Of a DNA stretch of 21,516 nt, positions 8,801-17,300 are shown piece by piece. The translations under genes were made by a program, and so were the position numbers. Below the pieces are notes generated by a model. The model saw nothing but the letters and a program-made list of their open reading frames with translations, did no database searches and was not told where the DNA came from. This DNA comes from JAYEPK01 sp048569615 (GTDB lineage Archaea > Thermoplasmatota > Penumbrarchaeia > Penumbrarchaeales > Penumbrarchaeaceae): NCBI GenBank assembly GCA_048569615.1, contig JBLIRK010000043.1:1-21516 (forward strand), read 5' to 3'. Each line of letters opens with the position of its first letter. The first letter of the stretch is position 1.

Positions 8801-10174
8801 GATGATGACGACGATGTCATCGTCGATGATGATATTGTCGATGACGACACAGCGGATGACGATATTATCGATGACGACACAGCAGATGATGATGATTCCG
8901 AAAGGAGCCTGTTCAGTGCATCATACCTTGGCATAGCGGGAGCCGTGTGCGGTGCGATTCTTCTCTTGATGGTAATTGCCGTTATCTTGATCGCTGCAGT
9001 ACTCAAAAGACGCAGAGGCACCGAAGAGGAAGATACGTCCGAGGAAGAAGAGGAAGAAAAAGAGCTGGAAGAGGAAGAAGAACTGGATTGGGGAGCCGAA
9101 GAAGAAGAGCAAGAGGAAGACTTCGAGTTGGAAGAAGAGGAGATCATAGAGAAGGAGATCGAGCCTCCCTCGATGGAAGAAGAGGTCAAGCCGATGATCG
9201 AGGAGCCCGTGGAGAAGGAGATTCCGACGCCCTTGAAGATACAGGAAGATATCGATCTTGAGATCCCCGAGGACGCAACGGTGGTCATAGAGAAGGGAGG
9301 AAGGATCAAGACCATCGAGGAGTACCCCAAGAAGGGAGCCGTAATCCATTCGGATGAGGTGCCCGGCTTCCTGATGATGAAGAGGATTGGCAAAGGCGGT
9401 TTCTCCGAAGTATATCTAGCAAAAGATGAAAAGAAAAACAGGAAAGTGGCTCTCAAGATACCGTCCTCCTCCCTTTTCGAGGAATCAGCGATCAAACAGA
9501 GGAAGAGGTTCATGCATGAAGCCCAGAACTGGGATGACATTTGCAAGAAGACAAAGGACCATTCGGGTATCGTGAAGATATACTCCTACGGTCTGGAACC
9601 CATCCCCTACATCTCGATGGAGTACATGGGAGAAGGTACTCTGAGGGATTATATGGATGACCTGAGCGTCGAGGAGAAGGTCGAGATCGTTTGCCAGATC
9701 CTCGATACGCTCCAGATCGTCCATGGTATGGGAATCATTCACCGGGACATCAAACCCGAGAACATCATGATGAACTCGAAGGGGCAATGGAAGATAGCTG
9801 ACTGGGGGCTGTCCAAACTATTGATGAGCAGCAGCGGGTCCACAACAAAGGCAGGCAACATAAAGGCTACGCTCTCCTACGCCGCTCCGGAGCAGATCGA
9901 CTCCGATACTTACGGAAAAGCTGATTCCAGGACGGACCTCTACCAGGTTGGTGTGCTGGCATACGAACTTCTTACCGGAACAAGGCCGTTCGTCGGAGAA
10001 CCGACTAAGATCATATTCTCGGTTGTATCCAGAAGACCGATGGCTCCGAGATCCATCGATCAAAGGATCCCTTCAAATGTCTCGCTGGCGATTATGAAGG
10101 CGCTCGAGAAGAAAAAAGAGAACAGATGGAAAAAAGCGATTGACTTTAAAAATGCTCTAACGGGCGAGAAATGA
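5846..10174 (+). CDS. Receptor-type Ser/Thr protein kinase with GLUG-repeat and Ig/cadherin-like ectodomain (1442 aa)
   Basis: Hanks-type kinase expected to phosphorylate Ser/Thr on cytoplasmic targets in response to an outside signal; substrate and ligand are unknown. Domains in order: signal peptide (about 1-25); a GLUG-protein start with FGNPYQISNVDQL; 16 GLUG-type repeats (124-560), almost all with one Cys; the usual GLUG end motif GWDFDTIW (592-599); four Ig/cadherin (He_PIG)-like repeats (about 618-985), linked by VNDPP/NTNDPP-type turns; Asp-rich stalk (986-1017); membrane helix 1027-1053, then KRRR; Glu-rich segment (1058-1171); kinase (about 1175-1438). Catalytic features are intact: glycine loop GKGGFSEV (1182-1189), VALK Lys1204, helix-C Glu1225, HRDIKPEN with Asp1301 and Asn1306, DWG instead of DFG (Asp1319), and APEQ. 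The activation loop is Ser/Thr-rich (SSSGSTTK), suggesting autophosphorylation. The 5' ectodomain is more AT-rich than the kinase part. The kinase and membrane calls are firm; ligand sensing is inference. Confidence 0.93.
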   Translation: MKNHRAVYPITILMVLSGFIFFPIDDVPIIIETDGSPTRETFAGGDGSFGNPYQISNVDQLQSVNEYLDSNFTLINDIDASITSSWNSGQGFTPIGSFLNMFKGNFFGNGYFITGLYIDRSTSHVGLFGDVGSGCRISNVTIDEGSISGVGYVGGIAGFVIDSTIEGCNFYGNIISYKQDYPGVAGGIAGFSMNNIIDNCRTESRIYGNYSIGGICGGDSKSLIRDCISYSMVNGLWFVGGIVGVDVGGVFENCSSEGDVVGFSATGGLLGMGSSASIRNCTSNGGVDGTIFEGGEWTGGLIGMSDEGNLIMNCSSSGSVNGWNKTGGLIGSATLTTMFECRSNGDVVGVDNVGGLIGEVISGTYVDCRMENHVNGISQVGGVFGSLNGGIVSNCHFKGNVSGNGDVGGLVGYGANFQSINHCSSYGNVTGGERTGGLIGYNNDYGGNGTITNCSSLGYITGFSRYTGGLVGENNGIISSCYSAGVVNGISYPGGFVGYNWGTIRDCYSMGAVTGSISVGGFVGISDGDLVHCYSTGPVYGIETSGGFIAVSFCSIYDCFWDLETSEIDGSDGGEGKTTSQMMSESTFLEAGWDFDTIWSIADGLSYPYLQGIDYGLPLITTEDIGVAQEDTYYSAVFDVISVLPGCEALYWDIATNAGDWLTLSENGTLEGFPGNDDVGTYWVEIILNDPRWIPVSKMFELTVMEVNDPPQIYEEEDQFVNEDELYEHNFYAEDIDSNYEDFIWELSTDAEWLVLEGDYLHGTPRNEDVGTFGVNVTVHDGEGGQDSVYYELTVYNTNDDPMIISENVLTATEDELFWVQYEADDIDPTNDTMEWELSTGAEWLSMNSTTGVLSGTPSNDHVGKHYVDISVHDGNGGYNSTSFELMVHNTNDPPFWDDLPGDVNETEGEDIYLWISADDIDFNDTIVYGISSSPESSIRIDPENGYIQWENCTAGTYSINVSATDGTETIWYTFNIYINALPIPDDDDDVIVDDDIVDDDTADDDIIDDDTADDDDSERSLFSASYLGIAGAVCGAILLLMVIAVILIAAVLKRRRGTEEEDTSEEEEEEKELEEEEELDWGAEEEEQEEDFELEEEEIIEKEIEPPSMEEEVKPMIEEPVEKEIPTPLKIQEDIDLEIPEDATVVIEKGGRIKTIEEYPKKGAVIHSDEVPGFLMMKRIGKGGFSEVYLAKDEKKNRKVALKIPSSSLFEESAIKQRKRFMHEAQNWDDICKKTKDHSGIVKIYSYGLEPIPYISMEYMGEGTLRDYMDDLSVEEKVEIVCQILDTLQIVHGMGIIHRDIKPENIMMNSKGQWKIADWGLSKLLMSSSGSTTKAGNIKATLSYAAPEQIDSDTYGKADSRTDLYQVGVLAYELLTGTRPFVGEPTKIIFSVVSRRPMAPRSIDQRIPSNVSLAIMKALEKKKENRWKKAIDFKNALTGEK
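6215..7525 (+). repeat. GLUG-type coding repeats (16 units) in the kinase ectodomain
   Basis: Sixteen units of roughly 25-35 residues follow the pattern x-G-G-[LIF]-[IV]-G, then a turn, then x-x-[ND]-C-x-S-x-G-x-V-x-G. Examples are GGLIGSATLTTMFECRSNG and GGLVGENNGIISSCYSAG. Fifteen units carry a Cys at the same place; the first has Val instead. A stacked beta-helix or beta-roll with a ladder of Cys side chains would fit. At DNA level the units are diverged, so this is an old protein repeat and not a recent tandem array. Confidence 0.9.
8825..8884 (+). repeat. 30-bp tandem duplication encoding the Asp-rich stalk
   Basis: Two adjacent 30-bp copies (8825-8854 and 8855-8884) match at 27 of 30 positions and encode DDDIVDDDTA and DDDIIDDDTA. 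They sit in the Asp-rich linker just outside the kinase's membrane helix. The near identity suggests a recent duplication, and copy number could vary between strains and change stalk length. Confidence 0.85.
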
Positions 10175-10332
10175 ATTCGATTATGGAATCACATCCTGTC
10201 GATGAGATCACGGAACCATGGGATCCACATCTCGGAAAAAACTAATCCCAAATGGAAAAGGCAACTTGATTTGATAATCCTTTAATATCATGCCTGGACA
10301 TATACAAACCGTATTGATCAGGGGATGAGTTT
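10175..10332 (+). promoter_or_regulatory. Intergenic region with candidate promoter for the stalk protein gene
   Basis: The 158 bp between the kinase gene and the next gene contain a TATA-like TTTAATAT at 10281-10288, 45 nt before the ATG. A start site about 25 nt downstream would give a leader of about 20-25 nt that includes GGGGATGAG (10321-10329), the likely ribosome binding site. I see no T-rich terminator or clear hairpin after the kinase stop, and no small gene in this stretch. Confidence 0.4.
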
Positions 10333-13300
10333 ATGCCAAACGGAAAAACAGTTGCTTTCGTTCTTGCACTGCTTTTTATGATCACAGGTCTTATACCAAT
10401 TATTATTGGGACCGATGGAGCCGAGGGACCGCCCTCCCCGCCGCCTGTGTACCATAACGGTTACATCCATTTCGATGTGGAGGACTGGAATGGCACACCT
10501 GCTGCAAATTACAGGATATACCACAGGACCTCATTTTATGGAAGCCTCTCCACCTACTATGACCTGGATGCCAACGGGGAAGGCATACTCAATCTGACAT
10601 TTGATAAGCTCGGGGTATGTGTGATTAAGGTAAGGGACAAGGATTTTAAACACAGGTATTATGAACAACACCTTGTGGATCCCGACCAGCATCTCTATCT
10701 CAATCTGACTCTTGATCCTCCACCCGATCCTTATAATACCGTTACTGGGATCCTTACCAACGGGTCCAGTGGGGAGCCTTTGGCGGGTGTTCAGGTCAGG
10801 TTGTCGGGAGACACCGATTACTGGACTGAAGTATATATTTACAATACAACCGACTCCCAGGGTCGGTTCAACTTCCTGGCCCCCAACATGACCAGAACAT
10901 GGACCAGCCTTTACATCAGCTCATTCGGGAACTTCAGATCGGGCAATGGACTTCTCTTCATGAAGAAGGGCGTAAATCATTATGAAATGAATATCACGAT
11001 GTATGAGGAGTTCGACACCCCCATGCAGAACAGGTTCAGGTATATTCTCATGCCGGGAGGAATTCCACTTACAGGGTCAGCAGGAGCAACGATATATCCA
11101 AAAGACAACGGGTTCATGCAAGAAAGCAGTAGTGTGACCGGTCCCGATGGACAGGGATGGTATGAATTCGATGGTGCCTTCGGAGAGGGGAACTTCTACT
11201 TCTATCCCAGCCAGGAACTGTTGCCCAATACTAGTATGAACTTCGATTACTTCTACGTCCAGAGCACATCTGATCTGGAACTTGAAATCCCGGTGGACCT
11301 ATCAAATTTCGTGCCAGTTGACCTGACTGTTGTCAATTCAAGCGGTCCCATTTTCGGTGCTGGCATGGGATTTAACATGAACGGATATTCGGACTTCGGA
11401 AGATACTACATGAGCTACCAGAATTATACGGACGCTAACGGCACCATGAGGTTCCACATAGCAAAGAACGATCTTAGGACTCTCAGGGTTTACAGTATCG
11501 GACACTCTGAAAAATATTTCGAGGTCAACACCAAGGGTCCCGGACCGTATGAATATGAGGTGATACTGGAGGAATTTATAATAGAGGAGCCTCCACTTAC
11601 AAACCTTACTATCACTTTACTTGATGAAGAGACGGGTCTACCGATACCCACAGCAAGGCTCGTCGGGTCACATAAGCTTGACTACAACTTCAATATCGAA
11701 GGATATACGGACGACAACGGTCAGTGGTCCGGCAAGGCATATTCCGGAGAATACAACTACATATCTTGTTACACCAACCTGGGCGAGGCAAAGGTTGAAA
11801 ATGTTGTGATCGGCGCCGGTATTGATAACAGTTTGACGCTCTACTTTGTCAGAAGAAACTATGAGCCTTTTAAATGGGGGGAGCATTTTCATTTCTATCT
11901 TAAGGATGCTTCCGGAGATCCGCTTCCAGGTATCTGGGTTTACGTAGCCGGCAGGTCCGGACCTACGGGTTCCTACGGGTGGGAATTCCTTTCAGACAAG
12001 AACGGAAGGATAGAGATAATGGCAGTCCCTGGAACAATCCTGACCATCGAGACCATGAAGAACCTCCAGGATCGGTCCCCAAATGAATGGGCCCCGGTCA
12101 GGCAGATGATTGAGCTCCCTGAAACAGGCGGCCAGCTGCCGGATATAACGATGTACAGAAGAGGAGATTACTTCAGCATATATGGTTTCCTGATGGATAG
12201 CTCATCTATGGAGCCGCTGTCCTACAGGAAGATAGAGTGCAAGTCCGTTTACGATCCCCCGGGCCAACCGACCAGGAACGGCATGTATCCTGAATATTAC
12301 ATGGACGGAGCCGAGTTCATGGACCTCTGGAGGTTTTCCACCTACGACGGTTTCTACAGGACCTGGGCAGCTGAGACCGCACAGATAAGTGTTGACATAC
12401 CCGGTTATTTCCCCTTCGAGGAAAGGCTTGACATGAACACCAGGGGGGAGAAGAATTTCAACATCTTCCTGGATCCCTTCCCGGACGAAACCGCCTGGAT
12501 AAACGGGACGCTCAAGGACCAGGACGGCTCTCCCATATCCGGGTTCCTAAACATCACAGACATCGACCACCCGGCACAGGGGGGTCTCGACATCGAGATC
12601 AACGGGACGGGCAAATTCCATGTCCTAACCTATCCCGGCAACTTCACATTGAGGTACTATAATGAGACCCTGGAAGACACTTTGGACATCATGCTCACCG
12701 TAGAAGGAATAGAAGACCTTGAGCTGATGCTGATCCCCTTCGCAGAGATATCCGGGCGCGTCGTCAATTCCATCGGCTCTCCGCTTGAATGGATCAATGT
12801 CACCCTCGAGAAACAGCTGGTGAACGGAACTGAGCTGTTCGGTTGGGAGCACACCAATGCGGATGGTAATTTCTCATTCACCGTTACCAGGGGAACATAC
12901 GACATCGTGATCAAGGCTTCCGAACTCTACGAGAGGTATATCGTGAACGATATTACGACCGACGGATGGACCGATTGGTACTCCACCCTCTATCTCACCA
13001 ACAGGACCTTCGCCGACGTTGCAGGGACCGTTCTGGGTTCAGGCGGCCCCTATGCCGATGGTATCCCGGGTGCCGCCATCTACCTGTGGAGTGGGGGAAA
13101 TGTCACATCACCACCTACCATATCGGATGCCAATGGTGATTTCCTCATAAAGGACGTGCAGCATGGTACATACACGTTAGAAGTAAAACCCCCCGAGAAT
13201 TTGAGACGGATCGAGGGGTTGAGATCGGGTTATCTTGCCAACACCACCACAAACTTTACCGTTTACGGAGCCATCGTGGAGGTGGATCCCGTTCTTGTGT

Positions 13301-14337
13301 ACTCCCAGGAGACTTCACCAGGCTATGTCAATATAACATACAACAAGCCAAATGGTACTGATGTCTACCTTGACACACCCATCATCATCGAGTTCTCGGA
13401 AGTAATGAACAAGTCCACCGTCGAAACCTCCATAACATTCGATCCCGGACTTTCCAACATTTCCTTCAAATGGGATGAGTGGGGTTATCTCGTGACCATC
13501 ACGCATGCTCCCTTCGAACCCAATACAACCTACACTGTTACTGTGGGATACGGGGCAATCTCCGCCGAGGGATGGCCGCTCTTCAGCGAGATGGGATTCT
13601 CATGGAGTTTCACCACAGGAATGATGATGGATCCCTGGAAGATATTTACGGCCGATGTGAAGATTGTGCAGATGAACGTGAGCGTCGAGGTCACGGCGCC
13701 GGAGAACCTATCGATATTCATTGCGATCTCGAATGTGGGTTATTTCGAGGTTCCGGAGAGCTCTTCGGGAGAATATTCTCTTGTGATAGAGAGCTCCAAC
13801 TTCGAGTACGATACGACCTACAGCTATTTCTTCACGGACCGCGACAACGGCGACATAAAGGCTCCGCAGTTCGCCGGCACCTTCACGACCCCGGAAGATC
13901 CCGATAAACCTCCCGCATGGCAGATCACATTTGCCGATGTGACCATCAGGGACAACGGCGACTGGATCGTGAATGTCGAGGGGTCCGAGGGAATGACGGT
14001 CTATATCGTGATCGACAACGATGTGGGATCGTTCAAACTTAGCGAAGGTCCACCCGGGGAATACGAGATACTCATCAAGGCCGAGAACTTCGAAGAAGGG
14101 GTGGAATACACCTATTACTTCTCTGATTCCGAGGGAGGCCAGGATCTTGCTCCGGGTTTCCGCGGAACGCTTGTGCAACCTGTTGCCGGTGATGATGACG
14201 ATGATGACGACGGATCCTATACGGGACTATGCATAGCTGGTGTGATCATACTACTGCTCGTGATCGTTGCCGTAATCATCCTTGTCGTGGTCATAACCAG
14301 GAAGAAGGGAGAGGACGAGGGCTGGGGAGAGGAGTGA
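10333..14337 (+). CDS. Membrane-anchored surface stalk protein with carboxypeptidase-regulatory-like and Big_5-like domains (1334 aa)
   Basis: Secreted protein, probably structural or adhesive; no enzyme motif is visible. A signal peptide covers about residues 1-27 (TVAFVLALLFMITGLIPIII core). Roughly seven beta-sandwich units of the carboxypeptidase regulatory-like kind follow, starting near residues 137, 425, 518, 614, 722, 805 and 893. Typical signs are TGILTNGSSGEPLAGVQVRL with TDSQGRFNFLAPN, and SGRVVNSIGSPL with NADGNFSF. A Big_5-like Ig domain occupies about 997-1095 (IIIEFSEVMNKSTVE, PNTTYTVTV, SWSFTTG). A duplicated domain of about 95 residues follows (1105-1199 and 1200-1285). The end is seven Asp (1287-1293), a membrane helix (about 1297-1321), RKK, and the acidic tail EDEGWGEE. 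Many N-x-S/T sequons suit a glycosylated archaeal surface protein. Its stop is 20 bp from the stop of the convergent gene. Confidence 0.85.
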   Translation: MPNGKTVAFVLALLFMITGLIPIIIGTDGAEGPPSPPPVYHNGYIHFDVEDWNGTPAANYRIYHRTSFYGSLSTYYDLDANGEGILNLTFDKLGVCVIKVRDKDFKHRYYEQHLVDPDQHLYLNLTLDPPPDPYNTVTGILTNGSSGEPLAGVQVRLSGDTDYWTEVYIYNTTDSQGRFNFLAPNMTRTWTSLYISSFGNFRSGNGLLFMKKGVNHYEMNITMYEEFDTPMQNRFRYILMPGGIPLTGSAGATIYPKDNGFMQESSSVTGPDGQGWYEFDGAFGEGNFYFYPSQELLPNTSMNFDYFYVQSTSDLELEIPVDLSNFVPVDLTVVNSSGPIFGAGMGFNMNGYSDFGRYYMSYQNYTDANGTMRFHIAKNDLRTLRVYSIGHSEKYFEVNTKGPGPYEYEVILEEFIIEEPPLTNLTITLLDEETGLPIPTARLVGSHKLDYNFNIEGYTDDNGQWSGKAYSGEYNYISCYTNLGEAKVENVVIGAGIDNSLTLYFVRRNYEPFKWGEHFHFYLKDASGDPLPGIWVYVAGRSGPTGSYGWEFLSDKNGRIEIMAVPGTILTIETMKNLQDRSPNEWAPVRQMIELPETGGQLPDITMYRRGDYFSIYGFLMDSSSMEPLSYRKIECKSVYDPPGQPTRNGMYPEYYMDGAEFMDLWRFSTYDGFYRTWAAETAQISVDIPGYFPFEERLDMNTRGEKNFNIFLDPFPDETAWINGTLKDQDGSPISGFLNITDIDHPAQGGLDIEINGTGKFHVLTYPGNFTLRYYNETLEDTLDIMLTVEGIEDLELMLIPFAEISGRVVNSIGSPLEWINVTLEKQLVNGTELFGWEHTNADGNFSFTVTRGTYDIVIKASELYERYIVNDITTDGWTDWYSTLYLTNRTFADVAGTVLGSGGPYADGIPGAAIYLWSGGNVTSPPTISDANGDFLIKDVQHGTYTLEVKPPENLRRIEGLRSGYLANTTTNFTVYGAIVEVDPVLVYSQETSPGYVNITYNKPNGTDVYLDTPIIIEFSEVMNKSTVETSITFDPGLSNISFKWDEWGYLVTITHAPFEPNTTYTVTVGYGAISAEGWPLFSEMGFSWSFTTGMMMDPWKIFTADVKIVQMNVSVEVTAPENLSIFIAISNVGYFEVPESSSGEYSLVIESSNFEYDTTYSYFFTDRDNGDIKAPQFAGTFTTPEDPDKPPAWQITFADVTIRDNGDWIVNVEGSEGMTVYIVIDNDVGSFKLSEGPPGEYEILIKAENFEEGVEYTYYFSDSEGGQDLAPGFRGTLVQPVAGDDDDDDDGSYTGLCIAGVIILLLVIVAVIILVVVITRKKGEDEGWGEE
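13645..14190 (+). repeat. Duplicated ~95-residue domain near the C-terminus of the stalk protein
   Basis: Two consecutive segments, starting near residues 1105 and 1200, align along their length. Examples are FTADVKI against FADVTI, SGEYSLVIESSNFEY against PGEYEILIKAENFEE, and APQFAGTF against APGFRGTL. The DNA has drifted, so the duplication is not recent. I do not recognise the domain. Confidence 0.8.
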
Positions 14338-14357
14338 ACGGATAAAATAGCTATCGC

Positions 14358-17300
14358 TCATTTCGACCTTCTCTTTCCGAATAGTATGAGGAATACCGAG
14401 ATCAGAACCAAGACAATGGCAGCTGCAATGGATGCATAGAGCATTGTCCTGTCCCTTTGTCTTTCCTCTTCCGTGATGTTCGGTATCTTGGGATCGGTTC
14501 CCTCCAGATATTCCTCCAGGTCTGTCAAATCATCGCCGTCCGCATCATTGAATGCGGAGAAGTAGAGTGGATCTAATCCATACTGGACCTCCCAGCCGTC
14601 GGGCATCCCGTCCGAATCGGAGTCCTCCCTTCCAATGTCCGTACCCAGAAGATATTCCTCGAGATTGGAGAGCCCGTCCGAATCCATGTCCAAGTATGCG
14701 TCCGTGGAATCATCCGGTGACAATCCGTTCTCGACCTCGAAGCTGTCGGGGAGCCCGTCCCCATCGCTGTCGTGGTCATCATCAAGTATCCTTACCGTGA
14801 AACTCATGGATCCTTCATTACCCGAAATGTCCACGGCAGTTACCGTTATGTTGAGGGTTTTCGGGCCCTCAAAGTTGCCCTCCCACCTCCTTCCTTCATG
14901 ATCGGCTGTTAGACCGGTCCATAGTATCGACATTATGCCGATATTATCATCGACCGCCGGTTCTATTCTTACCAACTCATTGGAATAGACGATCATATCA
15001 TCCATCTGTTGAACCGACGGAGGTATCCGGTCCACCAGAGGAACTGACATCTGCGGTGTGGATAACAAATTTCCCGATGTGTCCTCAGCATGGAACATGC
15101 AAAACAGTGGTTCCGGCTCATCGAAGGGAACATCGACGGTAACCTTGAAAAGACCTTCACCGGTCGATGCGATCTCAAACCGCTCACCCGCTCCGAACCA
15201 GTAAACGAAGCGTATCTCATCTATCCCTATGTTGTCGGTTGCCAGAGCAGAGGCTGTAAGAACGCCGCCGTTATCAGCAGTATCATCCAGAGCTATTTCC
15301 GAGATCTCCGGGTGGTCATTGTCGATCATCGGAAGTGAGAATACCTCGCTGGAGTTCTCATTTCCCGATAGGTCCATTGCAGTGAATTGGTATCGAAGGA
15401 CGCCTGTTCTGTGGGGCAGAACGACTTCCTTTGCATATATGCCGCCAATTCCTTCTGACAATTCTTCGGTTTCCACATGCCCATCGTCGATCCAATAAGA
15501 TACCTTCATGGAAGTTATGCGTATTTCATCGTAGGGAGAGGCTCTGAAGATGAAGGGATCTCCGGTTGTGGCGATCAGGCTGGATAGGTCCATTTTGAAT
15601 ACCGGCGGGCTTCTATCCACTATTTTGATGTTCTTGGAAGTTGTCTTGTTCCTGTTTCCATGGATGTCCTCAGCCCCAAAGGTATATTCGATCATATCAC
15701 CAGGATATCCCGTTACTCCAACTTCTAGCGAATACACTGTTTGATCCGTCCTTTCCATTTCAGATATCCTGATAGGCCCTTCCCCGGTCCGGTATTCCAC
15801 CCATACTTTCGGCGGACTCCAGTTATCCGAAACTTCAACCGAAAAGAGAACGGACCCCAAGGTATCAACTTCCCCGGGGGTCATGTCCGTGACAAAGACC
15901 GGCAGGAAATCACCTCTGACCCGAACTGTGCTCAAGTCTGTCAGGAGAGAATTGCCCTTGATATCAACTGCTAAGAACCGGTAATGTATGTCCATCTCGG
16001 CGTCATCGATCTGGACCTCGAAAACAAAATTGTCCCCGGTTTTCCTGTACATTATATCTTCGTTCAATGAATTCCCATCGATCCAGTGCATGACCTTCAC
16101 TTGATCGATCCTTGAATTGTCCGTAATATTGACAGAGAACAGAAGGTCCATTCCAGGAGGATGGACCGAAGGTGTCAGATCAGCACACATTTCCGGCGGA
16201 TCTGTCTCCCAGATCTCTATGGACCTGCTAGGAGCGGAATCCTCTATCCTGTTGTAAGCGGTCACGAAATATAGATAGGTCGTACCGTTCTCTATGGATG
16301 TATCAAGAAAGTTCGTTTCCGACGTCGTTCCGACGATCTCCGCTTCCCCTTCCTCCTCGCACCTTGTTATGTTGTATCCGATTACGGGGGTATCACCGTC
16401 CCATTTCGGCTCATCCCATTCCAGAACAACCGAGCCGTTTACCATGAAACCGGTAAGGTTCCTGGGTTTCGTCGGCGGGAGAAAGACCTTGGGGCATTTC
16501 ATTCGGGAGATGGATATATCCGTAACGCCTCCAAAGACCTGTTGATAGCTTCCTATCGTTGTCGGGTAGTTATTGGAGCTTGATTCCCCTGCGACGTATG
16601 CTTTCTCACCACCCTCCACAAGTATTGAACTGGAATAGTCCCACCTGGACCCGCCGATGAAGGTGGAATAGATAAGCTGGGTAAGATTGCTTGAGAATGT
16701 AGAAACGAAGACGTCGATCCCTCCTGCGGATGTTTCGGAATATGCTCCCCGCGTTGTTGGAAAGTCGAGACCGCCTATACCTGTGATGAACACACATCCG
16801 GTCTCATTGATACCGACATCGAATACAGTCTCATTGCTGTACCCCCCGAAGAACGTTGAAGCCAATAACCGTGAGCAATTTCTGTCTATCCTCATGACCA
16901 TACAATCGTAATATCCTCCGTTCCTGGGCTGATACGCTCCTGGGGTCGTTCCGATTGAGGTGGAATTCGTGACTCCGGTGATTACGAAGTTCCGCTCTTC
17001 ATCCATCACCAATGCCTGAGGTTGGAAATGGTTGATGTAAGTGGAGTTGAGAATGGAATTGGAGACCATGTCGAATGAGGCGGCAAAACCGTTGATCCTT
17101 CCGGATGAGTTGTAGCTGGGCTCCAATGCGGTAGCTGTCACCGGAAAATCCCTCGAATAAGTGTATCCGGTGAAATATAGGACATAATCGGACGTCATCT
17201 CCATATCCATCATGATATCGTCGCCGGAGCCACCTATGAAAGTGATGTATTCGAGTCTTGAGGAATCGTTGTTCATCTTGATAAGCAGTAGATCCAATAT

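Noticed and set aside
8776..9546. Long minus-strand open frame (256 codons, Ser-rich) opposite the kinase gene
   Set aside because: It is the antisense of the Asp/Glu-rich stalk and juxtamembrane codons (GAT/GAA/GAG read as ATC/TTC/CTC and Ser). The plus strand encodes recognisable domains throughout.
14338..14357. Bidirectional terminator between the convergent genes
   Set aside because: Only 20 bp separate the stops. There is a short TAGCTA palindrome but no T-rich tract on either strand, so no terminator can be called.
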